From Pseudomonas fluorescens (lineage in GTDB: Bacteria > Pseudomonadota > Gammaproteobacteria > Pseudomonadales > Pseudomonadaceae), in the NCBI RefSeq assembly GCF_000968015.1, contig NZ_LACH01000005.1:1-64000 (forward strand): a DNA stretch of 64,000 nucleotides, in the 5' to 3' direction. The stretch's first letter is position 1; the number at the start of each line of letters is the position of its first letter. The position numbers and the translations under genes were made by a program. Shown here piece by piece: positions 39,854 through 46,841 of the stretch. Below the pieces are notes generated by a model that searched no databases, had not been told where the DNA came from, and saw only the letters and a program-made list of their open reading frames with translations.

Positions 39854-39908
39854 GGCGGATTTCCGCCCATCGACCAGACCTCGTCCTGCAATTTGGCGGA
39901 TATCCGCC
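39854..39908. promoter_or_regulatory. Two enhancer palindromes, probable DctD sites
   Basis: GGCGGATTTCCGCC (39854-39867) and GGCGGATATCCGCC (39895-39908) have centres 41 bases apart, close to four helical turns. They lie about 110 and 150 bases upstream of the predicted dctA start point, where an RpoN activator such as DctD would bind. Confidence 0.7.
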
Positions 39909-39967
39909 TTGTTCATCTTCAGGCACCACGGCTACCATCCGTCGTTCAATGGACGGACTTGCCTTCT

Positions 39968-40966
39968 ATGCGCGAACGCACCATCGCCAGTCATTTCGCC
40001 CGTGCCGCCCTCGGTGGCGCACGCCGGCTGGGTTATGACTATTCAAATTTGCTGCAACAACTTGGCATCAACCCCGAGTTGCTTGAAGAGCCACGAGCGA
40101 GAATCGCGCCTGAACAGTTCACCCGGTTGATCCAGGGACTGTGGCTGGCACTGGACGACGAATACCTGGGCTTCGGGCCGGTCCCGAGCAAAACCGGCAG
40201 CTTCGCGATGATGTGCCATGCGGTGATCCACTGCCGCAATCTGGAGAAAGCACTCCACCGCGGCCTATTGTTTTATAGCTTGTTTCCCGACAGCCCGCGT
40301 CTGACCCTGACCCGCGAAGACGACATGATTCGCCTCAGCCTCGACGATTCGCAGTTCCGCGACCCGGACCACTTCCTCACCGAGAGCCAGCTGATGGTGT
40401 GGCATCGACTCGGCAGCTGGCTGATCGGCCAGCGTATTCGGCTGGAACAGGCGACGTTCAGCTACCCGAAACCCGAGCACGGCGCCGAATACGATTTGCT
40501 GTTCCCCTGCCCGATGGTCTTTTCCACGGCGCAGAGCAGTCTGCTGTTTCACAGTCGCTACCTGAACATGCCGCTGTTGCAGGACGAACGGACACTCAAA
40601 CATTTCCTCGAACACTCCCCCGCCGACCTGTTATCGCGCCCGGACGATGGCGACAGTTTGAGCAGCCAGTTGCGCCGACTGCTCAGCCGCGACAGTTCAC
40701 ACTGGCCGGACCTCGAAACGGTGGCCGCGCACTTGCACATCAGCCCGCAGACATTGCGTCGGCATTTGCGGGAAGAAGGGTCGAGTTTTCAGGAATTGAA
40801 AGATCAGTTGCGAAGGGACATCGCGATTTATCACCTGGGGCGGGCGGATTTGTCGTTGCAGCAGATTGCCGAGCAGTTGGGGTTTTCAGAGCCTTCGGCG
40901 TTTCATCGGGCGTTCAAGAAGTGGACCGGGTTGACGCCGGGGGCCTACCGCGCCCAAGAAAACTGA
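39968..40966 (+). CDS. AraC-family transcriptional regulator
   Basis: Regulator of 332 residues. The N-terminal Arabinose_bd-type domain (about 15-200) is followed by a C-terminal AraC DNA-binding region with two helix-turn-helix units (LETVAAHLHISPQTLRRHL and LQQIAEQLGFSEPSAFHRAFK) and the usual WTGLTPGAYR ending. It is divergent from dctA with 339 bases between them. The start at 39968 lacks a good ribosome site, so an upstream start cannot be excluded. The effector is unknown. Confidence 0.85.
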   Translation: MRERTIASHFARAALGGARRLGYDYSNLLQQLGINPELLEEPRARIAPEQFTRLIQGLWLALDDEYLGFGPVPSKTGSFAMMCHAVIHCRNLEKALHRGLLFYSLFPDSPRLTLTREDDMIRLSLDDSQFRDPDHFLTESQLMVWHRLGSWLIGQRIRLEQATFSYPKPEHGAEYDLLFPCPMVFSTAQSSLLFHSRYLNMPLLQDERTLKHFLEHSPADLLSRPDDGDSLSSQLRRLLSRDSSHWPDLETVAAHLHISPQTLRRHLREEGSSFQELKDQLRRDIAIYHLGRADLSLQQIAEQLGFSEPSAFHRAFKKWTGLTPGAYRAQEN

Positions 40967-41004
40967 GTTCTTGCGCTGGTTTTTTCTGGCGTAGCCACTG
41001 ACCC

Positions 41005-41113
41005 CATCGTCGGAACGCCGCCCGGAGCAAGCTCGCTCCCACATTTGATCTCCTGAGTTTGCACAATTATGTGTTCACTGAAGATCCCTGTGGGAGCGAG
41101 CTTGCTCGCGATG
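41005..41113. repeat. REPIN copy A at the DUF6124 locus
   Basis: Left arm of the CGGAACGCCGCCCGGAGC subtype, right arm TGTGGGAGCGAGCTTGCTCG. Its spacer (ATTTGATCTCCTGAGTT... ) is nearly identical to the copy at 41970. Confidence 0.88.
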
Positions 41114-41237
41114 AGGGCCGAAAGTACACCGCATAACTCTTGCAACCAGCAATGCTTTTTGTGGCGAGGGCTCGATGGCTGCGCAGCCGAACGAGGCGGT
41201 GCGGCGTTCCGACAAGCCCCCTCGCAACAGGTCCGCG

Positions 41238-41600
41238 CTAGTCGTGCGGATCGATGTTATCCAGCGCCCGATTTACCGCCAGTTCGCCCAGCATGATGAT
41301 CTGCGCAATCCCCAACAGCGAATTGCGACTCGACCCCTCCATATGATCCGCCAGGTCCATGGTCATGACATTGGCCGAAGCCAGCGACTCGCACGCGTGG
41401 GCCAGCAGGGTTTCGGTATCGAGCTCCGGGTTGACGATGAACATCGTGCCGGGTGTGCGCGGGGTGGCTTTGATGTGGGCCGCCGGGGTGAGGTAGTAAT
41501 CGAGGGTGCGGTCGGCGGCTTCGTTGAGCTTTTGGGAATCGAGGGATTCGTGCGGGGAAACGTCGTCGGTTTCAGGTGGATTTGGGGTGATCTTGAACAT
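41238..41600 (-). CDS. DUF6124/DUF3077-type small protein
   Basis: Protein of 120 residues beginning MFKITPNPPETD. ESLDSQKLNEAADRTLDYYL and the C-terminal ETLLAHACESLASANVMTMDLA with LGIAQIIMLGELAVNRALDN match the DUF6124/DUF3077 group, which is abundant in Pseudomonas and often multi-copy. No signal or membrane segment is seen and the function is unknown. AGGAGC is 4 bases before the ATG. The leader holds a folded RNA candidate and the locus is flanked by twin REPINs. Confidence 0.8.
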   Translation of the reverse strand: MFKITPNPPETDDVSPHESLDSQKLNEAADRTLDYYLTPAAHIKATPRTPGTMFIVNPELDTETLLAHACESLASANVMTMDLADHMEGSSRNSLLGIAQIIMLGELAVNRALDNIDPHD

Positions 41601-41668
41601 TTGAGCTCCTAGAGTGATGGAGCCGCTACGCATCGCTGCTAAACGAAAAAGGGGTGGCGGCTGTACGC

Positions 41669-41801
41669 GGGTTAGCAGACCAGGACTCTAGAACCCGGCG
41701 CACCGAAGTGCCCCACGCAAAGCCGCCATAACATCAACGGCGGACGCTGTACGTCTAGAGATGACCCGAGCTGCTAAACCCGATCGCTGATTCGTCAGCG
41801 A
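41669..41801 (-). ncRNA. Candidate structured RNA upstream of the DUF6124-type gene
   Basis: On the minus strand five helices nest: a hairpin TCGCTGA-CGAA-TCAGCGA (41801-41784), a closing stem GGGTTTAGCAG (41781-41771) with CTGCTAACCC (41678-41669, one bulge), an inner stem CTCTAGA (41760-41754) with TCTAGAG (41692-41686), and inside it CCGCC/GGCGG (41743-41739 with 41727-41723) and GCAC-TTCG-GTGC (41711-41700). The 3' end is 68 bases before the start codon. It may be a cis element or a separate RNA. A short peptide frame also crosses it. Confidence 0.5.
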
Positions 41802-41969
41802 CCCGGAAACGATAGAGCCCACGCCCCAGGCGCAAAAGCCGGCGGATTCTGGCGTAGTCGTAGGCAGCGGCGCAAGGATGTGTAGCCTGCGTGAGTGTCT
41901 GGAGATGTGTTTTAAACACCGCTGTTTACTGCTGAGCTTCTGTGGGATTTGCGTTGTATGGGCGGGCCT

Positions 41970-42063
41970 CATCGCGAGCAAGCTCGCTCCCACATTTGAT
42001 CTCCTGAGTTCACACAATTATGTGTTCACTGAAGATCCCTGTGGGAGCGAGCTTGCTCGCGAT
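41970..42063. repeat. REPIN copy B at the DUF6124 locus
   Basis: From GAGCAAGCTC to GCGAT it differs from copy A at only two positions over about 88 bases, including a 45-base non-palindromic spacer. The left distal arm is of the TCGCGAGC subtype rather than CGGAACGCC. Confidence 0.88.
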
Positions 42064-42094
42064 AAGGCCTGGAAGAACACCATCAACTCTGCGG

Positions 42095-43441
42095 TCAAAC
42101 CACCGGAAAATGAATCCGAAACGCCGCCCCGCCCATCGGTGAATCCCCCAGCGTCAGCTTCGCGCTGTAGCTCTCGATAATGTCCTTGACCACCGCGAGA
42201 CCAATCCCCTGCCCCGGATGCTGGCGATCCAGCCGCTCTCCCCTTTGCAGAATCCGCGCTCGCTGATCCGGTGGCACGCCCGGCCCGTCATCTTCAACGC
42301 ACAACTCAACCCCGCCAAGGCTTTCACGCACGCTGATGCGTACTTCGCCGAGGCACAGGCGATAGGCGTTTTCCAGCAGGTTGCCCATCATTTCCAGCAA
42401 CGCCCCCTGCTCGATCGGCACGTAACACTGCTCCGGCAGATCGAAGGCGACCCGCACGCGTTTGTCGCGGTAGACCTTGTCCAGGGTGTCGCACAGGCTT
42501 TGCAGCACCGGGCGCAGGCGTACCTGATGGCGCACCAGGCCGCTTTTGCGCAGGCTGGCGCGTTGCAGTTGATAGCTGATTTGCTGGCTCATGCGTTCGA
42601 TCTGGGTTTGCAGCACCCAGGCCTGATCACGATCGGCCGGGCGCTGGGCCATGTCTTCGCTGACGCCTTGCAGCACGGTCAGCGGGGTTTTCAGGCTGTG
42701 GGCCAGGTCGTCGAGGGAATCGCGATAGCGGCTGCGTTGTTCGCGCTCGCTGTACAGCAAACGGTTGAGGGAGCCGGTCAGGCGCAGCAGTTCGCGCGGG
42801 TGTTGTTCGCTGAGGCTTTCGCGGGTGCCGCTTTCGATCTCATCCAGTTCCTGACTGAGCCGGCGCAATGCCTGCAAGCCCCAGGTCAGGCCGATCCACA
42901 GCAGCGCGAGCAACACCAGCAAGGCGGCACCGAATCCAAGGTAGAGGTTTTCGCGCAGGCCTTCGAGGGTGGCTTCGTACTCACGCACCGGTTGCAGCGC
43001 GACGATGCTGAACGCCGCGCTCTTGCCGCCGAGCAGTTTGACTTCGACGTCGTAGACGAAGAATTCCTGACCGTCGGCCTCGCGAATTCGGGCGAACTCG
43101 TTGCCGCGTCCGTCGTAACGCGGTTTGTAGTTGATCTTCTCTTCGCGGGTGGCTTTCGAGCGCCACACCAAGTGAGCTTCGCGGTCGTAGATGTAGCCGA
43201 GCAAACGGCTGTCGGTCAGGTTGAAGCGCTCGTCGGGCAACTGCGCCGGCATTTGCAGGGTGTTATTTTCCACCCGAGCGGCGGAGATCAGCGTGGTGAC
43301 GTCCGACGCCAGGCGTTGTTCGATCGAGTCCTGCAACGCCAGGCTGAACGCGCCCTGCATCGCCGGCAGCAACGCCAGCATGAACAACACCGCCAGGATC
43401 GTGGCGGCGAGCATCAAACGAACACGAAGGGAACGAATCAA
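42095..43441 (-). CDS. phoQ: Sensor kinase PhoQ
   Basis: Inner-membrane kinase of 448 residues sensing low Mg2+ and cationic peptides. TM1 is at about 8-30, a periplasmic sensor of about 130 residues follows (LLGYIYDREAHLVWRSKA, YKPRYDGRGNEFARI), TM2 at about 168-190, and a HisKA H-box LDDLAHSLKTPLTVLQGVSE. HATPase ends with HPGQGIGLAVVKDIIE. It closely recalls P. aeruginosa PhoQ. It overlaps phoP by four bases and is the last gene of oprH-phoP-phoQ. Confidence 0.94.
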   Translation of the reverse strand: MIRSLRVRLMLAATILAVLFMLALLPAMQGAFSLALQDSIEQRLASDVTTLISAARVENNTLQMPAQLPDERFNLTDSRLLGYIYDREAHLVWRSKATREEKINYKPRYDGRGNEFARIREADGQEFFVYDVEVKLLGGKSAAFSIVALQPVREYEATLEGLRENLYLGFGAALLVLLALLWIGLTWGLQALRRLSQELDEIESGTRESLSEQHPRELLRLTGSLNRLLYSEREQRSRYRDSLDDLAHSLKTPLTVLQGVSEDMAQRPADRDQAWVLQTQIERMSQQISYQLQRASLRKSGLVRHQVRLRPVLQSLCDTLDKVYRDKRVRVAFDLPEQCYVPIEQGALLEMMGNLLENAYRLCLGEVRISVRESLGGVELCVEDDGPGVPPDQRARILQRGERLDRQHPGQGIGLAVVKDIIESYSAKLTLGDSPMGGAAFRIHFPVV

Positions 43442-44115
43442 GTGCAGCGCTCGTTGAACAGGTAGCCGAGGCCACGCACGGTATCGATCGGCTTGAAGCC
43501 GGACGGGCCTTCAAGTTTGCGGCGCAGACGGCCGACCAACACTTCGATAACGTTCGGATCGCGCTCGTCGTCGTCCGGGTAGAGCTGTTCCATCAAGCGG
43601 TCCTTGGCCACCACTTGCTGGTGATGACGCATCAAGTACTCAAGAATCCGGTACTCGTAAGCGGTCAGCGCCAGCGGTTGTTCATCGAGGGACGCCTGTT
43701 TGCGATTGAGGTCCAACAGCAACGGCCCGGCGACGATGGTCGATTGGGTGAAACCGCTGGAGCGGCGCAGTAACGCGTTCAGCCGGGCATCGAGTTCTTC
43801 GAACTGGAACGGTTTGACCACGTAATCGTCGGCGCCTGCAGCCAGGCCTTCGACCTTGTCCTGCCAGTTGCCGCGCGCGGTGAGGATCAGGATCGGGAAG
43901 GTCTTGCCGCGCGAGCGCAGTTGGCGGATCAGGTCGAGCCCGCCCATGCCCGGCAGGCCGAGGTCGATCACCGCCAGGTCATGGTTGAATTGCTCGGTCT
44001 GGTACAGCGCCTCTTCGGCATTGGCCACGGACTCGACCACGTGGCCGCTGTCCGTCAGGCGGGTTTGCAGGTGATGGCGCAACAGCGCTTCATCTTCGAC
44101 GACCAGCAGTTTCAT
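43438..44115 (-). CDS. phoP: Response regulator PhoP
   Basis: OmpR-family regulator of 225 residues. The receiver has VVEDEALLR, the phospho-acceptor Asp in AVIDLGLPGMGG and Lys in DDYVVKPFQ. The winged helix includes LTAYEYRILEYLMRH and VRGLGYLFNERC. It activates genes whose promoters carry direct repeats of the PhoP-box type, including its own operon. The gene overlaps phoQ (ATGA). A REPIN lies between it and oprH. Confidence 0.95.
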   Translation of the reverse strand: MKLLVVEDEALLRHHLQTRLTDSGHVVESVANAEEALYQTEQFNHDLAVIDLGLPGMGGLDLIRQLRSRGKTFPILILTARGNWQDKVEGLAAGADDYVVKPFQFEELDARLNALLRRSSGFTQSTIVAGPLLLDLNRKQASLDEQPLALTAYEYRILEYLMRHHQQVVAKDRLMEQLYPDDDERDPNVIEVLVGRLRRKLEGPSGFKPIDTVRGLGYLFNERCT

Positions 44116-44176
44116 AACGCTCTCCTACGCAAATCGATATCTCCAGCAGCACGGTTTTCAGTCAGGTCGAAGAACC

Positions 44177-44276
44177 TGTAGGAGTGAGCCTGCTCGCGAT
44201 AGCGGTGTGTCAGCCGACAACAATGTCAAATGTGCTGGCCCCATCGCGAGCAGGCTCACTCCTACAAGGATTGTGC
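44177..44276. repeat. REPIN inside the oprH-phoPQ operon
   Basis: Arms TGTAGGAGTGAGCCTGCTCG and complement with a spacer of about 50 bases, in the 168-base gap between oprH and phoP. In this place it could lower transcript continuity or stabilise the oprH message. Confidence 0.88.
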
Positions 44277-44283
44277 TTACCTG

Positions 44284-44886
44284 TTAGAAAGCGTAGTTCG
44301 CCGACAGGTAGGTCTGGGCGCTGCTGGTCAGGTCCAGCGAACCCTGTTTGCTGCCACCGCGCTCGCTCATCTCGGTGCTGGCGTTGCTGCGCAGGTAACG
44401 GTAACCCAGTTCCACCGAGGTGTTTTGCGAAACCTGTTGCAGGACACCCAACTGGCCGCCGATGGCGTAACCGATGTCGCTGTCGCGGCTGAAGCCTGGC
44501 GAATCCTGAGTCATTTTGGTCAAACCGGCCGTGGCGCCGCCGAACAACCTGGTGCTGCCGCCCACCGGGTAGAACAGATCGTAGCTGCCCAGAAGGTTTT
44601 CCTGACGCAATTTAATGCCATTGTGTGAGCCCGACACGTTGTCGTAAGTGGCGTAGTAGCGGCCCTGGCTGTTTTGCTGGCCCATACGCACACCCCAGGT
44701 GTTGTCCTTGCCGATCACGCCGTCGGCGTTCGGGTGGTTGAGGTTGTCGTTCAGGGCGTGGGACTTTTTGACTTTGTCGCTGGTCTGTCCAAAAGTAAGG
44801 CTGGCGAAATTGTCGTCGGAAGCGAAAGCCGCGGTACTCGCGGTCAGGACAGTGAAAGCCAGAAGCAGTTTTTTGAAGCCCGTCAT
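44284..44886 (-). CDS. oprH: Outer-membrane protein OprH
   Basis: Eight-strand beta-barrel of 200 residues with a signal peptide ending in AFA (near 23). The C-terminus TYLSANYAF is a typical last strand with terminal Phe. Related to P. aeruginosa OprH, which cross-bridges LPS under low Mg2+. AAGGA precedes the ATG. It heads the oprH-phoP-phoQ operon and four PhoP half-sites lie 61 bases upstream. Confidence 0.9.
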   Translation of the reverse strand: MTGFKKLLLAFTVLTASTAAFASDDNFASLTFGQTSDKVKKSHALNDNLNHPNADGVIGKDNTWGVRMGQQNSQGRYYATYDNVSGSHNGIKLRQENLLGSYDLFYPVGGSTRLFGGATAGLTKMTQDSPGFSRDSDIGYAIGGQLGVLQQVSQNTSVELGYRYLRSNASTEMSERGGSKQGSLDLTSSAQTYLSANYAF

Positions 44887-44946
44887 AGGGGAGTTCCTTA
44901 TGCGCTATGTGCTATTTGGGTACGGGGCAAGGTTACTCACCCCGCC

Positions 44947-44985
44947 CTGAACTCCCCCTGAACGCACTCTGAACCTGAGCTGAAC
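44947..44985 (-). promoter_or_regulatory. Four tandem PhoP half-sites upstream of oprH
   Basis: On the minus strand GTTCAG occurs four times at exact 11-base steps (44985-44980, 44974-44969, 44963-44958, 44952-44947). A PhoP box is usually two such half-sites. The array lies between oprH and the divergent hydrolase gene. Confidence 0.88.
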
Positions 44986-45034
44986 CAGATCGATCCAGCT
45001 GTTTTTGACGACTTTTCTGTCAGGAGATCCGACC

Positions 45035-45826
45035 ATGCGTATGTTTCTCGCTTTCCTCTTGCTGGCCTTGAGCGGGCTCAGCCAAGCCGCGATCAAGACT
45101 CAGGAAATCCCCTATCAAAGTACTGACGGCACCAAAATGATCGGGTACTTCGCCTATGACGACGCCATCAAAGGCGCACGCCCTGGCGTTGTGGTGGTGC
45201 ACGAATGGTGGGGGCTCAACGAGTACACCAAGCGCCGCGCCCGTGACCTGGCCGGTCTGGGTTACAGCGCACTGGCCATCGACATGTATGGCGATGGCAA
45301 AAACACTGAGCACCCCAAGGACGCCATGGCCTTTATGCAGGCGGCGTTAAAAGACAGTGGCGCGGCGAGCGCGCGCTTTCAGGCCGGGCTCGATCTATTG
45401 AAGAAACAGCCGCAAACCGATCCGAACAAAATCGCCGCTATCGGTTATTGCTTCGGCGGTGGCGTGGTGCTGAATGCGGCGCGTCAGGGTTTACCGCTGG
45501 CGGGCGTGGTGAGTTTTCACGGTGCGCTGGCGACCAAGACGCCTGCGACGCCGGGTAGTGTGAAAGCGAAAATCCTTGTTGAACATGGGGCGATGGACAG
45601 CATGATCACGCCGGATAACGTGGCAGCGTTCAAGGCTGAAATGGACAAGGCTGGGGCGGACTATAAGTTCGTCAGCCTGGAAGGCGCCAAGCACGGGTTC
45701 AGCAACCCTGATGCGGATCGGTTGAGCCATGGCGATCATGGCGGGCCGGATATTGGCTACAACAAGGCGGCGGATGAAAAATCCTGGGCGGACATGCAGG
45801 CGTTCTTCAAGAAGATTTTTGGTTGA
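45035..45826 (+). CDS. Dienelactone hydrolase family protein, secreted
   Basis: Protein of 263 residues with a signal peptide ending in SQA-AI (near 18), so it is periplasmic. The alpha/beta-hydrolase triad of this family is visible: Cys in IGYCFGGGVVLN, Asp in HGAMDSMI and His in GAKHGFSNP, with VVVHEWWGLNEY at the oxyanion site. The physiological substrate is unknown. AGGAG precedes ATG 45035. It is divergent from oprH across the PhoP sites. Confidence 0.9.
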   Translation: MRMFLAFLLLALSGLSQAAIKTQEIPYQSTDGTKMIGYFAYDDAIKGARPGVVVVHEWWGLNEYTKRRARDLAGLGYSALAIDMYGDGKNTEHPKDAMAFMQAALKDSGAASARFQAGLDLLKKQPQTDPNKIAAIGYCFGGGVVLNAARQGLPLAGVVSFHGALATKTPATPGSVKAKILVEHGAMDSMITPDNVAAFKAEMDKAGADYKFVSLEGAKHGFSNPDADRLSHGDHGGPDIGYNKAADEKSWADMQAFFKKIFG

Positions 45827-45850
45827 GCCGGTAGACCGCGGCGCGGCTAA

Positions 45851-45924
45851 TCGCGAGCAAGCTCGCTCCCACACTGGATCTATGTAGCACCATAAATCCC
45901 TGTGGGAGCGAGCTTGCTCGCGAT
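45851..45924. repeat. REPIN left of the phosphopantetheinyl transferase gene
   Basis: Arms TCGCGAGCAAGCTCGCTCCC and complement with a 29-base spacer (CTGGATCTATG...CATAAATCC) that closely matches the element at 46741. Confidence 0.88.
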
Positions 45925-45980
45925 GGCCGCGACACCAATCCAAAGCTTTGTACTACCCAGCCTGAGAGCAACCCGGCAAA

Positions 45981-46715
45981 ATGCCCGACATGAATCGCGC
46001 CCCCGCCCTACCCATCTGCTGCACTCCACTCGATGCCCATTGGCCGCTGCCGTTTGCGCTGCCCGATACGGTACTGTTGAGCACTCACTTCGATACTTCG
46101 CAACTGGCCAGCGATGATTTCCAGCGCAGCGCCATCGAGCCGCCGCCCAGCATCCAGCGTTCAGTCGCCAAGCGTCAGGCGGAGTTCCTCGCCGGGCGGG
46201 TTTGCGCTCGGGCTGCGTTGCAACAGTTGGAAGGGCTGAGCTTTACCCCCGCCATCGGCGAGGACCGGGCACCGGTGTGGCCGACGCACATCACGGGCTC
46301 GATCACCCACAGCACCGGCCGGGCCTCGGCGATTGTCGCGAAGAAAACCCACTGGCGCGGCCTGGGGATGGACCTGGAAAACCTGCTCAACCCCGAACGG
46401 GCCGAGCGACTGGCCGGGGAAATCCTCACCGCGCCAGAGTTGCAACGCATGACTGCTGGCCGTCGCGATCAACTGGCGATGCTGGTGACCCTGACGTTTT
46501 CGGTGAAGGAAAGCCTGTTCAAGGCGCTGTATCCGATCGTTCAGCAGCGCTTTTATTTTGAACATGCCGAAGTTCTGGAGTGGAGCGAGAGTGGTGAAGT
46601 GCGGCTGCGGCTGCTGACAGATCTGTCCAGTGAATGGCGCAATGGCACTGAGCTGGATGCGCAGTTTGGGGTGGTGGATGGGCAGTTGTTGAGTCTGGTC
46701 AGCATCAAGGCCTGA
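45981..46715 (+). CDS. 4'-phosphopantetheinyl transferase (EntD/PcpS type)
   Basis: Enzyme of 244 residues that activates carrier proteins of fatty acid, siderophore and peptide synthesis. The Mg2+ and CoA sites are WRGLGMDLENLLNPERAERL and FSVKESLFKALYP, with RAALQQLEG further upstream. In P. aeruginosa the PA1165 gene PcpS at this place is the sole such transferase. An ATG 9 bases inside (45990) is an alternative start. Twin REPINs flank the gene. Confidence 0.9.
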   Translation: MPDMNRAPALPICCTPLDAHWPLPFALPDTVLLSTHFDTSQLASDDFQRSAIEPPPSIQRSVAKRQAEFLAGRVCARAALQQLEGLSFTPAIGEDRAPVWPTHITGSITHSTGRASAIVAKKTHWRGLGMDLENLLNPERAERLAGEILTAPELQRMTAGRRDQLAMLVTLTFSVKESLFKALYPIVQQRFYFEHAEVLEWSESGEVRLRLLTDLSSEWRNGTELDAQFGVVDGQLLSLVSIKA

Positions 46716-46740
46716 ATATTTGTATCGTCGATTCGGGCCC

Positions 46741-46817
46741 CATCGCGAGCAAGCTCGCTCCCACATTGGATCTATGCAACACCATAAATCCCCGTGGGAG
46801 CGAGCTTGCTCGCGATG
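46741..46817. repeat. REPIN right of the phosphopantetheinyl transferase gene
   Basis: Arms CATCGCGAGCAAGCTCGCTC and complement. The spacer differs from that of the element at 45851 at four of 29 positions. Confidence 0.88.
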
Positions 46818-46841
46818 GCGGCAGATCATTCAACACAGATC

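Larger units (their letters stand above)
41601..42094. other. 494-base gene-poor region
   Basis: It holds the RNA candidate (41669-41801), then about 170 bases without recognised content, and REPIN copy B. No protein gene is supported. A minus-strand frame of about 109 codons here reads through REP sequence and the RNA helices. Confidence 0.6.

Noticed and set aside
41688..42017. Minus-strand frame of 109 codons upstream of the DUF6124-type gene
   Set aside because: It begins inside REPIN sequence and crosses the stems of the RNA candidate. A shorter conserved peptide is not excluded, but coding is not supported here.
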